A stretch of DNA of 64,000 bases from assembly GCF_004365705.1 (NCBI RefSeq), contig NZ_SOBN01000001.1:62001-126000 (forward strand), read 5' to 3'. The number at the start of each line of letters is the position of its first letter. Positions within the stretch are counted from its first letter, which is position 1. This document shows positions 8,294-17,346 of the stretch, piece after piece. Both the position numbers and the translations under genes were made by a program. Source of the DNA: Streptomyces sp. 846.5 (GTDB taxonomy: Bacteria; Actinomycetota; Actinomycetes; Streptomycetales; Streptomycetaceae). The notes under the pieces were generated by a model. It was given only the letters and a program-made list of their open reading frames with translations, was not told where the DNA came from and did not search any database.

Positions 8294-9085
8294 TCAGTCG
8301 AACTGCTGACGCTTCTGGGCTGCGGCGGCGCTGAGGAAGGAGATGTCGTTGCCGGTGGAGACATAGCCGGCACCGAGGTCCAGGTACTGACGGATCAGGT
8401 CCGGGCGCCCTCCCAGTCCGCCGACGCCCGCGGTCCTGCCGTTCACGCGGCAGGCTTCGATGACGCGCAGGTACGCCTTGTGCAGGTCGGGGTGGTCCAT
8501 CTGCCCTGCGATCCCCAGCTCCAGGGTGAGGTCGTTCGCACCCACGAGGAGCACGTCCACGCCCTCCACCGCGGCGATCTCCTCCACCGCGTGCAGACCG
8601 GCACGCGTCTCGATTTGCGCCACCACCATGGAGGCCTGATCGAGTGCGCGGATGGTCTGGTCGGCGGGGAAGGACCGGAAGTGCAGCTGGGGCGGTGAAC
8701 CCGCCAGGGAGCGCTTCCCCAAGGGCGCGTGCTTCACGGCACGGACCGCGGTGCGGGCCTCCTCGGCGGACTGCACGCCTGGCACGATGATCCCCATGGC
8801 GCCGGAATCCATGACCCTGGCGATGTAGTGCGGGTCCAGGCCGGGGACACGGACGAGGGGAGTGACGCCCAGATGATTGCAGGCCATGCAAATCTGGGCT
8901 GCGGCATCCAGGGGAAAGGGGCTGTGCTCCATGTCGATGTAGACAGAGTCGAAACCCGCGGTGTGGGCGATGGCGGCGATGTCCACGGTCCGCACCAGCC
9001 GGACGGTCATCGAGAACACCGTCTCGCCCCTGGACAGCTTCTCCTTGGCGGGATTGCGCAGCAGCGGGGTGGATTCGCTGGTCAT
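8294..9085 (-). CDS. HpcH/HpaI-family 2-oxo acid aldolase
   Basis: 263 aa, full length for the family. Metal- and substrate-binding signatures are visible: VYIDMEHSPF, the conserved arginine in TPLVRVPG, GAMGIIVPGVQS, the metal-ligand glutamate in VAQIETRAG and the aspartate in LVGANDLTLELG. Such enzymes cleave 4-hydroxy-2-oxo acids to pyruvate (or another oxo acid) and an aldehyde. The aldehyde dehydrogenase 32 bp upstream would be a natural consumer of the aldehyde. Third gene of the leftward operon. Confidence 0.88.
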   Translation of the reverse strand: MTSESTPLLRNPAKEKLSRGETVFSMTVRLVRTVDIAAIAHTAGFDSVYIDMEHSPFPLDAAAQICMACNHLGVTPLVRVPGLDPHYIARVMDSGAMGIIVPGVQSAEEARTAVRAVKHAPLGKRSLAGSPPQLHFRSFPADQTIRALDQASMVVAQIETRAGLHAVEEIAAVEGVDVLLVGANDLTLELGIAGQMDHPDLHKAYLRVIEACRVNGRTAGVGGLGGRPDLIRQYLDLGAGYVSTGNDISFLSAAAAQKRQQFD

Positions 9086-9117
9086 GTTCGGAAGGCTCCT
9101 GCCTGGTTCGGAATGCC

Positions 9118-10569
9118 TCAGCCGAAGAGAGGCGGCAGGGCCTGCGCCTCGTCCTCGAACCCGTACACGGACTTGACTTCGAGATACTCTTCGAACCCGA
9201 ACCTGCCCATCGAGCGGCCGATGCCGGACTGCTTGTATCCGCCCATGGGGGTGTACGAGTCCGTGGCCGCGCCGTTGTAGCTGACGCGTCCGGCCCGGAG
9301 CCCGTTCACCACACGGCGGGCGTTCGTCCGATCCCCGCCGAAGACGAAGCCTCCGAGCCCGTAGATTGAATCGTTGGCGATGCGCAGGGCCTCGTCTTCG
9401 TCCCGGTAGGACAGGACGGCCAGGACAGGACCGAAGACTTCCTCCCGGGCGATCGTCATGTCCGGGGTGACTCCGGTGAATACGGTGGGCTGCACGAAAT
9501 AGCCCTGTCGGAGACCGCCGGGGCGATCGAGGCCACCGGTGACGAGACGGGCACCCTCGTCGACGGCGCCCTGGATGTGATCCCTGATCGATTTGTACTG
9601 GGCGGCGCTGACGACCGGGCCCATAGTCGTCGAGCTCTCCAGCGGGTCACCCAGCCGGAAGCCGCGTGCCTCGTCGACCAGGAAGGGCACCACCTGCTCC
9701 ACCTGGCTCTCGTGCACCAGCATGCGGCTGGGGGCATGGCAGGACTGACCGGCGTTGAAGAAGGCGCGTTGGATGTTCCAGCGCGCGGCCTTTTCGAGGT
9801 CGGCGTCGGGCAGCACGATGTTCGCCGACTTTCCGCCCAGTTCGAGGCAGACCCGCTTCACGGTCTCCGCAGCGGCGGCTGCGACCTGCCGGCCGGCACC
9901 GGTGGACCCGGTGAAGGAGATCATGTCCACCCCCGGGTGGCGGGACAGCCTGTCGCCCACGTCTCGGCCGGCGCCGTTCACCAGGTTGAACACTCCCGGG
10001 GGCACCTCGGCCTCGTGCATCACCTCGGCCAGGAGCACGCCGCTCACGGCGGAGTTGACACTGGGCTTGACGACCGTGGTGCACCCGGCGGCCAGCGCGT
10101 AGATGAACTTGATCACGCCGGTCTGGACCGGCCAGTTCCACGGTGAGACCAGCGCGCAGACGCCGATCGGCTCGCGGCGGACGATGGCACCGCCCACACG
10201 CGACCCGAAGGGGTACTCGCGCAGGAGACCGCGGGCCACCCTCATGTGCTGCGCCGGGCCCGTGACCTGAGCGCGGTTGGCGACGGGAATGCCGACCTCA
10301 CGCGCGATCAGCCCGGAGAATTCGTCGATGCGCGACTCGTAGGCGTCGATGACCCGGTCGATCAACGCGATCCGCTCGTCAACCGGGGTGGCGGAGAAGC
10401 TTTCGAACGCTCGCTGGGCCGCGGCGACCGCGCGGTCAGCGTCGGCGGCGCTCCCCAGAGCCACGCGGGCGAAGGTCTCCTCGCGGGTGGGGTCGATGAG
10501 TTCCAGTTCGCGGGCGTCGGTCGGTTCGGTCCACTGACCGTCGATATACAGGTGCGGGTACTGCCTCAT
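9118..10569 (-). CDS. NAD(P)-dependent aldehyde dehydrogenase
   Basis: 483 aa, typical ALDH length. It has the coenzyme region VSPWNWPVQ, FTGSTGAGRQVA, the general-base glutamate in LELGGKSANIV, the catalytic cysteine in NAGQSCHAPSR and the C-terminal EEVFGPVLAVLSY. Second gene of the leftward operon, 42 bp after the SDR gene. Probably oxidises an aldehyde released by the downstream HpcH/HpaI aldolase; the exact substrate is not predictable. Confidence 0.92.
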   Translation of the reverse strand: MRQYPHLYIDGQWTEPTDARELELIDPTREETFARVALGSAADADRAVAAAQRAFESFSATPVDERIALIDRVIDAYESRIDEFSGLIAREVGIPVANRAQVTGPAQHMRVARGLLREYPFGSRVGGAIVRREPIGVCALVSPWNWPVQTGVIKFIYALAAGCTTVVKPSVNSAVSGVLLAEVMHEAEVPPGVFNLVNGAGRDVGDRLSRHPGVDMISFTGSTGAGRQVAAAAAETVKRVCLELGGKSANIVLPDADLEKAARWNIQRAFFNAGQSCHAPSRMLVHESQVEQVVPFLVDEARGFRLGDPLESSTTMGPVVSAAQYKSIRDHIQGAVDEGARLVTGGLDRPGGLRQGYFVQPTVFTGVTPDMTIAREEVFGPVLAVLSYRDEDEALRIANDSIYGLGGFVFGGDRTNARRVVNGLRAGRVSYNGAATDSYTPMGGYKQSGIGRSMGRFGFEEYLEVKSVYGFEDEAQALPPLFG

Positions 10570-10611
10570 GAGTGAAGTCCTCCTCGGACGCGTGTGGCGT
10601 GGCCGACGGGG

Positions 10612-11436
10612 TCAACTGCTGTGGGTGTAGCCGCCGTCACAGGCGATCGTCTGGCCGGTGACGAACGCGGACGCAGGTGCGGCCAGAAAGAACATGATTC
10701 CGACCAGGTCGGTGGGGACCATCCCCCGCGGAATGCACTGCAGTGAGGCCGCGCGCTCGCGGACCTCGACGGTGGGGTTGACGGTGCGGTCGACCTCCGT
10801 GGCGACGCTGCCCGGTCGCACGCAGTTGACGGTGATCCCGTGGCCGCCCAGCTCGCGCGCCAGGGAGTTGGTCATGCCGATCAATGCCGACTTCGAGGTG
10901 ACGTAGTGCAGGTAGTCGACGGTGCCACGGGTCACGGCGTCGGAGGAGATATTGATGACGCGGCCGAAGCCGGCCGTGCGCATATGAGAGGCCACCGCCC
11001 GAACGCACAGGTAGCTCCCGGTGATGTTGACCCTCAGTACCTGTTCCCACTGTTCCAGCGCGATCTGGTCGAACGGCCCCTTCTCGATGGTGGCGAAGAC
11101 CGACGCGTTGTTGATCAGCACGTCGATGCGGCCCCACCGTTCGATGACGGTGTCGACCATCGCCGTGACGGACGGCTCGTCGGCCACATCCACTCTGACG
11201 GCCAGTCCGACGCCGCGGTCGTCATGAATCTCCTTGACGACGGTCTCCGCCTTGTCGATGTCGAGGTCGGCCACCACGGCAAAGGCTCCGGCCGCCGCGA
11301 ACTGGCGTGCCAGCTCGCGGCCGATGCCCTGGGCGGCACCGGTGACGATGACCACCCGCCCCTCGACGCTGAAGTCCCGTGCAGAGGCCGGCGCTCGGGA
11401 GTCATGTGGAGCGTGGGTCAGGGGTGTCGTCGTCAT
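10612..11436 (-). CDS. Short-chain dehydrogenase/reductase
   Basis: 274 aa classical SDR with a roughly 25-residue N-terminal extension. TGAAQGIG is the nucleotide loop, NNAS follows strand 4, the serine is in INISSD, and the catalytic pair is YVTSK. First gene of the leftward operon; its promoter region contains the IclR palindrome at 11578-11611. Probably oxidises a hydroxyl early in the pathway. Confidence 0.9.
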   Translation of the reverse strand: MTTTPLTHAPHDSRAPASARDFSVEGRVVIVTGAAQGIGRELARQFAAAGAFAVVADLDIDKAETVVKEIHDDRGVGLAVRVDVADEPSVTAMVDTVIERWGRIDVLINNASVFATIEKGPFDQIALEQWEQVLRVNITGSYLCVRAVASHMRTAGFGRVINISSDAVTRGTVDYLHYVTSKSALIGMTNSLARELGGHGITVNCVRPGSVATEVDRTVNPTVEVRERAASLQCIPRGMVPTDLVGIMFFLAAPASAFVTGQTIACDGGYTHSS

Positions 11437-11666
11437 GGTCGGCTCTCCCGGCGTCGCGTTTCGTGATGGGCGTGCAGCGCCGACGCTGTCTCGGCCGCGT
11501 GCACTCGCGCCTCGCCTGGTCCACCCCGCCAGACGAGCGTCATCTGTGGGGCACCAGGAGGCACCCCCTACTGACTGTTGGACAGTATCCCGCCATGTGG
11601 GATATAGTCAATCAAAGCTTATGTGTCTGTGCCGTGGGGTGACAGCGACTCTGTGAGGGAGCAGCG
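11437..11666. promoter_or_regulatory. Divergent promoter region of the catabolic island
   Basis: 230 bp between the divergent SDR and bicupin genes. It contains operator site 1. Reading rightward, TGGACA and TATAGT flank the operator with an 18-bp spacer; reading leftward, TTGACT and TACTGT do the same. One bound repressor could therefore silence both directions. Confidence 0.55.
11578..11611. promoter_or_regulatory. IclR operator site 1
   Basis: The core TATCCCGCCATGTGGGATA (11586-11604) is an inverted repeat with six-base arms. The same core with one change occurs just upstream of the IclR gene at 15742-15760, and a weaker copy lies at 17210-17228. Location between divergent catabolic operons supports an operator function. 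Confidence 0.75.
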
Positions 11667-12503
11667 ATGCGTGTAGGCAAGGCATCCGACACCGACGTCG
11701 AACAGGTCGGAAGCATGCGCGAGGGAAAGCTCGACCAGAAGCACCTGCTGTTCGGTGAGGACGGCTCGCCCAACACCTACGACCTCAACATGGGCCTCAC
11801 GGGCGGTGGTGGCTGGCGGACACCTCGCCACCGGCACAACTTCGACCAGATCCGCTACGTCATACAGGGCGAGCTGCCCTACACCGAGAACGACGTACTC
11901 AAGGAAGGATGGGTGGGGTACTTCCCCGAGAGCGTCCACTACGGCCCCCAGGAGCGCGCCGAGGGCCTTCGGACCATGGTCCTGCAGTGCGGCGGCGCGA
12001 GCGGTCAAGGGTACCTGAGCGTCGCCCAGCGTGAGGCGACGAACGCTGCACTGGCCAAGACGGGTGAGTTCAAGAAGGGCATGTACCACTACACGGACGC
12101 CGACGGCGCACCCCAGGTCGTGGACGGCTCACTGGCGATCTTCGAGCACGCCATGGGAGGCAAGCTCGAGTTCGCGCCCCCGCGGTACACCGATGTCATC
12201 GCGATGGACCCGGAGGCCTACGACTGGCAGAAGGGTGACGCAGGCCTCTGGGAGAAGTGGCTGGGCCGCTTCACCGAGCGCGACCTGCGCATCGGGGTCG
12301 TGCGTCTGGAGCCCGGTGCCGTATACCAGGCGGGCCAGTTCCCCTCCACCGAGATCCTGTTCCAGATCAACGGCAAGGTGGCCGCGGGCGGCAAGGAGTA
12401 CGGCCCTGAGACCGGATACGAATTCCTCGCCAATGAAGGTCCGGTTCCTGTCGAGGCCGTCGAGCCGACCGAGTTCCTGCGCATGGTCCTGCACACCTTC
12501 TGA
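11667..12503 (+). CDS. Bicupin protein of unknown function
   Basis: 278 aa with two cupin-like halves. The first carries a metal-site-like RTPRHRHNFDQIRYV with later VHYGPQE; the second carries GAVYQAGQFPSTEILFQING, where the usual histidines are replaced. So probably only the N-terminal half binds metal. ATG 11667 follows GAGGGAGC. It is the first rightward gene behind operator site 1. Possible roles are isomerase, lyase or dioxygenase step on the pathway substrate; none can be chosen from sequence alone. Confidence 0.75.
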   Translation: MRVGKASDTDVEQVGSMREGKLDQKHLLFGEDGSPNTYDLNMGLTGGGGWRTPRHRHNFDQIRYVIQGELPYTENDVLKEGWVGYFPESVHYGPQERAEGLRTMVLQCGGASGQGYLSVAQREATNAALAKTGEFKKGMYHYTDADGAPQVVDGSLAIFEHAMGGKLEFAPPRYTDVIAMDPEAYDWQKGDAGLWEKWLGRFTERDLRIGVVRLEPGAVYQAGQFPSTEILFQINGKVAAGGKEYGPETGYEFLANEGPVPVEAVEPTEFLRMVLHTF

Positions 12504-12587
12504 CCCATCACGGGGCAACACGCAGCCACGGCCCCGCGTTGCCCCGTTGCCGTCGCTCAACTACTCGGAACAGGCCAGGAATCCGCC

Positions 12588-14021
12588 ATGTCTCTGCCCC
12601 TGCATGCCCAGTCGCGATGCGTCTCCGAGGCCGCGGTGCTGGAAGGGCTGCCTCCGGTCCGCGAGGTGAGCGCCGCCGAAGTGGCCGCCCGGATATCCGG
12701 CGGCCCCCGTCTCGTCGTCCTCGACGACGATCCGACCGGCACCCAGACGGTCGCCGATATTCCGGTCCTGACCTCGTGGTCGGTGGAGGACCTGCGCTGG
12801 GCACTGCGCCAAGGCGGCTCCGCTTTCTTCGTCCTCACCAACACTCGCAGCCTGTCCCCCGAGGACGCCGCCGCCCGCAACCGCGAGGTGGTGCGCGCCC
12901 TGAAGGAGGCCGCGAAGGCCGAAGGCACCGGGTACGTCCTGGCCAGCCGCAGCGACTCCACCCTGCGCGGTCACTTCCCGCTGGAGACCGACGTCCTGGC
13001 GGAGGAACTCGGCGCGGTGGACGGTGTCGTGCTCGTGCCCGCCTACATCGAGGCGGGCCGCCTGACCGTGAACTCCCACCACTGGATGCGGACCGCCAAA
13101 GGTCTACTGCCAGTCGGCGAGAGCGAGTTCGCCCGCGACGCCACCTTCGGCTACCGCAACTCCGCGCTGCCCGAGTGGGTCGAGGAGAAGACGGGCGGAC
13201 GCGTGCCTGCCGACGAGGTCCTGGGCATCACCCTCGACGACCTGCGCGGCGGCGGCCCTGCGCACACCGCACGTCTGCTGACCTCTCTGAGCGGAGGGCG
13301 TACGGCGGTGATCGACGCGGTGTGCGACGACGACCTGCGGGTACTCGCCCTGGCCCTCGCCGAGGCGGAGGAGAACGGCACCCGGCTGCTGTACCGGGTC
13401 GGGCCGTCCTTCGTCAGGGCCCGCGCCGGACAGGCGGCGCGAGCGCCGCTCACCCCCGCCGAACTGCGTCCGCTGCGCGGGGACACACCGCACGGCCTCA
13501 TTGTCGTAGGCTCTCATGTCGCGCTGACCACAAGACAGTTGGACCAGCTGCGGGAGCGAGGCGGGATCGCCGAGTACGAGCTGGACGTGGCCCTCCTGCT
13601 CGACGAGGAGCGGCGCGACGCCCACATCGCCGAGGTCGCGGCCGCGGCGGCCGACGCGTTGGACTCGGCCGACGCCGTGATCCGCACCTCGCGCGCAGTG
13701 GTGAAGGGCGCCGACGCGGACGAGAGTCTCGCGATCTCCCGCAGGGTCTCCGCCGCGCTCGCCGAGACCGTACGCCAGGTCAACGCCACCCGTCGGCCCG
13801 CCTTCGTCGTCGCGAAGGGCGGCATCACCTCCAGCGACACCGCCACCCACGGCCTTCAGATCCGCCGCGCCTGGGCCCGGGGCACGCTGCTGCCCGGCCT
13901 CGTCTCGCTCTGGGAGCCGGTGGAGGGCCCGGCCGCGGGTATCCCCTACATCGTCTTCGCTGGGAACGTCGGCGGCCCCGACGCCCTCGCCGATGCCGCC
14001 GACCTGCTCAGGAGCGCCTGA
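12588..14021 (+). CDS. Four-carbon acid sugar kinase family protein (DUF1537, OtnK-like)
   Basis: 477 aa. The N-terminal substrate domain starts with the family hallmark VLDDDPTGTQTV (residues 44-55), followed by FFVLTNTRSL and SRSDSTLRGHFPLE. The C-terminal nucleotide-binding half includes FVVAKGGITSSDTA. Characterised relatives phosphorylate 3-oxo-tetronates or related sugar acids. Its stop overlaps the start of the class II aldolase (TGATG), which argues that the aldolase cleaves the phosphorylated product. Expected ATP-dependent and cytoplasmic. Confidence 0.9.
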   Translation: MSLPLHAQSRCVSEAAVLEGLPPVREVSAAEVAARISGGPRLVVLDDDPTGTQTVADIPVLTSWSVEDLRWALRQGGSAFFVLTNTRSLSPEDAAARNREVVRALKEAAKAEGTGYVLASRSDSTLRGHFPLETDVLAEELGAVDGVVLVPAYIEAGRLTVNSHHWMRTAKGLLPVGESEFARDATFGYRNSALPEWVEEKTGGRVPADEVLGITLDDLRGGGPAHTARLLTSLSGGRTAVIDAVCDDDLRVLALALAEAEENGTRLLYRVGPSFVRARAGQAARAPLTPAELRPLRGDTPHGLIVVGSHVALTTRQLDQLRERGGIAEYELDVALLLDEERRDAHIAEVAAAAADALDSADAVIRTSRAVVKGADADESLAISRRVSAALAETVRQVNATRRPAFVVAKGGITSSDTATHGLQIRRAWARGTLLPGLVSLWEPVEGPAAGIPYIVFAGNVGGPDALADAADLLRSA

Positions 14022-14902
14022 TGCTGCTGCACGGAACCGACGCTCTCAAGGAGTCCGGGGCCACCGGTCGGGCCCTGCCCGGGTTCGTCGCCTACAACCT
14101 GGAGACCGTCCAGGGCATCACGGCCGCCGCCGAGGCCGCTGGCACGCCCGTCCTGATCCAGGCGGGATCCAGCCCCTTCAAGCACGCCGGGCGCGAGGCC
14201 CTGATGCGGCTGGCGCTGGACGCAGCCGAGCACTCCGGCGCCCGCCTCGGTGTGCACCTCGACCACAGCCGGGACCTCGACGAGATCACCTCCTGCCTGG
14301 AGGCCGGCTACACCTCCGTCATGGTCGACGGCTCCCATCTGCCGTTCGCCGAGAACATCGCGTTGACGAGGGAGGCGGTACGGCGGGCTCGTGATCACGG
14401 TGCCTGGGTGGAGGCCGAGCTCGGTGCCCTGCCGGGCGACGAGGACGTCTCCACCGACGCCGTCGCGCGGACCGCGGCAATGACCGATCCACGGCAGGCG
14501 GCCGAATTCGTGGCCGCGACGGGCGTGGACGCACTCGCTGTCGCCGTCGGCAACGTCCACGGCTTCACCAAGAACCCGGTCCACCTGGACCTGGAGCGGC
14601 TGGCCGCGATCCACGAGCTCGTGCCGGTCCCGCTCGTGCTGCACGGCGCCAGCGGTCTGCCTGTCGAGGAGCTGCACGGCGCGCTCGCCCGGGGCGTCGC
14701 CAAGGTCAACGTCAACGCCGAACTGCGCCGCGCCTATCTCGAAGCCGTCCGTCGGACCCTCCCGGCCGCGCTGCCCGGCTCCGACGTCGTCTCCCTGTGG
14801 GCGGCAGGCCGCGACGCGGTCCGGGACGCCGCCCTGGAGGTCATCGGCCGCCTGAGCCCCCGCACCGAGGGGGTACCGCGCGACCTCGACCCAATTCACT
14901 GA
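14021..14902 (+). CDS. Class II ketose-bisphosphate aldolase family protein
   Basis: 293 aa. Zinc and catalytic positions are recognisable: HLDH (residues 79-82), VMVDGSHLPF, a conserved glutamate near 132, AVGNVHG (His180) and VLHGASG (His208). The family includes fructose- and tagatose-bisphosphate aldolases and GatY/KbaY. Translationally coupled to the DUF1537 kinase by a one-base overlap. Likely splits the kinase product into a triose phosphate or glycolaldehyde-type phosphate plus an aldehyde. Confidence 0.88.
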   Translation: MLLHGTDALKESGATGRALPGFVAYNLETVQGITAAAEAAGTPVLIQAGSSPFKHAGREALMRLALDAAEHSGARLGVHLDHSRDLDEITSCLEAGYTSVMVDGSHLPFAENIALTREAVRRARDHGAWVEAELGALPGDEDVSTDAVARTAAMTDPRQAAEFVAATGVDALAVAVGNVHGFTKNPVHLDLERLAAIHELVPVPLVLHGASGLPVEELHGALARGVAKVNVNAELRRAYLEAVRRTLPAALPGSDVVSLWAAGRDAVRDAALEVIGRLSPRTEGVPRDLDPIH

Positions 14903-14971
14903 CGACGAGCCGCACCGCAAGTCACCGACAGCACAAGACCGTCGTACGCCCCGAGCCATCCAGGAGCCACC

Positions 14972-15655
14972 ATGTCCACCACTCCCAAGATCGCCGTACT
15001 GCACACCAGCCTCGTGTTCGTGACCGTCGAGCCCGTCATCAACGACTACCTCGCGGAACTCGCGCCGGACGCCACGGTCCTGCACTTCGTCGACAGCGAC
15101 GTGCTCGCGACCGTGATGCGCGAGGGTGGGATCTCACCTGCCAGCACACAGCGCATGGTGCACCTCGCCCAGGCCGCGGAGTCCGCGGGGGCCGACGTCA
15201 TCTTCTCCGCCTGCTCCTCACTCGGTCCGGCCATCGATGTGGCCCGACGCCTGGTCTCCGTCCCGATCGTCAAGATCGACGACGCGATGACCGCGTCGGC
15301 GGTCGAGACCGCGGACACCGTCGGCGTCCTGGCGACCGTGCCCACGACGCTGCCGCCGACCTGTGCCCTGGTCGAGGAGAAAGCAGGGGCGGCCGGTCGC
15401 GACATCACCGTCCAGCAGCGGCTCTGCGAGGGCGCCTTCTCGGCGCTCATGCACGGCGACCGCGACCGCCACGACGCGATGGTGCTGGACGGGGCGAAGG
15501 CGCTGGCCTCGGAAGTCGACGTGATCGTACTGGCCCAGGCGTCCATGGCCAGGCTGGCCCCCGCGATCGCGGAAGCCGTCGGCAAGCCCGTGCTCTCCAG
15601 CCCGCGCAGCGGAGCGGAGGACGCGGTGCGTGTACTGCACGAGCGGACGGCCTGA
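14972..15655 (+). CDS. Aspartate/glutamate racemase family protein
   Basis: 227 aa. Two pseudo-symmetric halves are visible. The first active-site cysteine is present (FSACSSLGPA, Cys81), but the equivalent C-terminal position reads VLAQASM, with no cysteine. Racemases use two cysteines, while decarboxylase- and isomerase-like relatives may keep one. A true amino-acid racemase is therefore doubtful. ATG 14972 follows CAGGAG. Lies 69 bp after the aldolase gene in the rightward set. Confidence 0.8.
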   Translation: MSTTPKIAVLHTSLVFVTVEPVINDYLAELAPDATVLHFVDSDVLATVMREGGISPASTQRMVHLAQAAESAGADVIFSACSSLGPAIDVARRLVSVPIVKIDDAMTASAVETADTVGVLATVPTTLPPTCALVEEKAGAAGRDITVQQRLCEGAFSALMHGDRDRHDAMVLDGAKALASEVDVIVLAQASMARLAPAIAEAVGKPVLSSPRSGAEDAVRVLHERTA

Positions 15656-15734
15656 ATTCCGGGCGACTATCATGGCCACCATCAGCGCCGTCACCGAACC
15701 GTCTTCCTGAGCGGGGCGGGATCGATCACCCATG

Positions 15735-15768
15735 TTGATAATATCCCACCATGTGGGATATTATTCAA
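15735..15768. promoter_or_regulatory. IclR operator site 2 overlapping the iclR promoter
   Basis: The best copy of the operator: core TATCCCACCATGTGGGATA (15742-15760), with symmetry extending outward through AAT/ATT to TTGA/TCAA ends. TTGATA (15735-15740) and TATTAT (15759-15764) form a promoter with an 18-bp spacer, so the palindrome fills the core promoter. The predicted start of transcription falls at about 15771, the first base of the gene. Confidence 0.75.
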
Positions 15769-15770
15769 CG

Positions 15771-16547
15771 ATGACTGTGACAGCGACTCAAGGCAGCGCG
15801 AGCCTGGCCAAGATGCTCTCCATCCTGGAGCTGTTCAGCGAAACAGAGCCCGTGTGGTCGACGGCTGCCATCCTCGAGGCACTGGAAACCTCCAGGTCGA
15901 CGGGATACCGCTACATCAAGACCCTGCATGAGGCAGGACTGCTCGATGCGGTACACAGCGGCCAGTACACCCTCGGCCCGCGGATCATCGAGATGGACCT
16001 GCAGATGCGTCTGACGGACCCACTGCTCCTGGCCAGCCATGGCGTACTCGAGGACCTGGTGGACAGGATCGGGCACTCGGCACTTCTGTGTACCGCGTTT
16101 CGTGACTCGGTGTTGTGCATCGGCGAATGCCGCGCCCCGCAAAGCCCCGCCAACCGGTTCAGCCGCGGGCAGCGGCGCCCGTTCTTCCAAGGAGCGATCT
16201 CGAAGGTCATCCTGGCTCATCTCCCCCATCACCGCCTCAAGGCCATCTACCCTCGCCAGCGCATCGAGATCGAGAACGCCGGGCTCGGCGACAGCTGGAG
16301 CACCTTCCGCGCGAACCTGGGAAAGATCAAGAAGGACGGCTACTCCTTGACCGTGGGGGAATTCAACCCCGGCGTCATCGGCGTCGCGGCGCCCATTCTC
16401 ACCGACCAGAAGACAGCCCTGGGCAGCGTGGGCGTCGCTTGGGACGAGAACGAACGGCGCGACGTCGATGTCGAGCACGCCGTCCTGGCCATCAAGCAGG
16501 CTGCGATGACCATCTCGGAACACCTGCTGGAGAAGCAGGGATCCTGA
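15771..16547 (+). CDS. IclR-family transcriptional regulator
   Basis: 258 aa. Winged helix-turn-helix at about residues 10-70 (LAKMLSILELF, STAAILEALETSRSTGYRYIKTLHEAGLL). IclR effector domain follows, with the conserved RPFFQGAISKVILAHL and GVIGVAAPI. An upstream in-frame ATG at 15732 would lie inside the operator, and no ribosome site precedes 15771, so a leaderless mRNA is likely. I infer autorepression and control of the promoters at sites 1 and 3. The effector is unknown. Confidence 0.9.
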   Translation: MTVTATQGSASLAKMLSILELFSETEPVWSTAAILEALETSRSTGYRYIKTLHEAGLLDAVHSGQYTLGPRIIEMDLQMRLTDPLLLASHGVLEDLVDRIGHSALLCTAFRDSVLCIGECRAPQSPANRFSRGQRRPFFQGAISKVILAHLPHHRLKAIYPRQRIEIENAGLGDSWSTFRANLGKIKKDGYSLTVGEFNPGVIGVAAPILTDQKTALGSVGVAWDENERRDVDVEHAVLAIKQAAMTISEHLLEKQGS

Positions 16548-17203
16548 TGCCCGCCGGCACGGAACTCGGCTGCGCCGACCGGGTCGATGCCGCGCATGAT
16601 CACCTGCGGGTTCCGCGGGCGCAGGGTCGCCTCTTGTCGACATCGCCGAGGACAAGTGGTCACGGATGCTCGACATCGACCTGCGCAGCGCGTTCCTGTG
16701 CGTGAAGTACGAGATCCCCGCCATGCTCGCACACGGCGGCGGCGCCATCGTCAACACCTCTTCCGGCGCGCGAGCCTTCGGCATCCGGTCGGGGTGCCTC
16801 CCGACGCGGCCCCGTCGGAGGTGCAGCCGCTCACCATCAGCCGTATCGCCAACAGGCCGGCGACTGCGGCAAGTCGACGGCCGCGGCGCCACCTCGGTGA
16901 GGCGGCACAACAGGACGACAACCCTCGCGACCCCTCACCGTGACGACGGCGGAGATCGGCCTCGCCCCGCAGCGGCTCCCCGTAGCAGGCCCCATCCTCA
17001 TGGCCGCCTGACACTCCCTCACCCGAGGCGCTCCCGCCTGCTCCTATGAGCCGGCCCCTTCATCAACCGGGCCCACGAGCCTCGGCAGGCCAGTCGACTC
17101 GTCGACCGGCCACGCAGCGGGGCTACCACCCGTCCCGCCAGCCCCACCAAGACCGCACGACCCGGGCAGCCCGGGCATTTTCAGAGAAGGCCGACGTCAA
17201 CTG
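16548..17203. other. Intergenic region with decayed sequence
   Basis: 656 bp without an intact gene; it contains the SDR relic at 16636-16795. The rest gives only proline/arginine-rich translations. It precedes operator site 3. Confidence 0.45.
16636..16795 (+). pseudogene. Internal fragment of a short-chain dehydrogenase
   Basis: About 53 codons in one frame read VDIAEDKWSRMLDIDLRSAF, then LCVKYEIPAMLAHGGGAIVN, then TSSGARAFGIRSG. That is the SDR segment from helix 4 to the catalytic serine strand. Both the nucleotide-binding start and the YxxxK end are missing. Confidence 0.7.
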
Positions 17204-17234
17204 TTGACATTCTCACAATGCGGGATATCTTCAA
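17204..17234. promoter_or_regulatory. Putative IclR operator site 3 and transporter promoter
   Basis: TTGACA (17204-17209) and TATCTT (17226-17231) with a 16-bp spacer form a promoter. The overlapping TTCTCACAATGCGGGATAT matches 15 of 19 positions of the iclR-site core, with the right arm kept. It drives the ABC transporter genes after a leader of about 165 bases. The weaker match may mean lower affinity. Confidence 0.55.
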
Positions 17235-17346
17235 TAATCAGTGTGGTCGGCGCCACGAAGCCAGCACGGGACATGCGAGTGCATCGGGCAGAGCCGCCAG
17301 ACGAGCCGCCCAAGGCGGCGGCACCTCGGGGTGCGGCCGCACGACT

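Noticed and set aside
12539..14020. 787-aa frame starting upstream of the class II aldolase
   Set aside because: The first 490 codons are out of frame with the DUF1537 kinase, which has strong motifs; only the part from 14021 is a gene.
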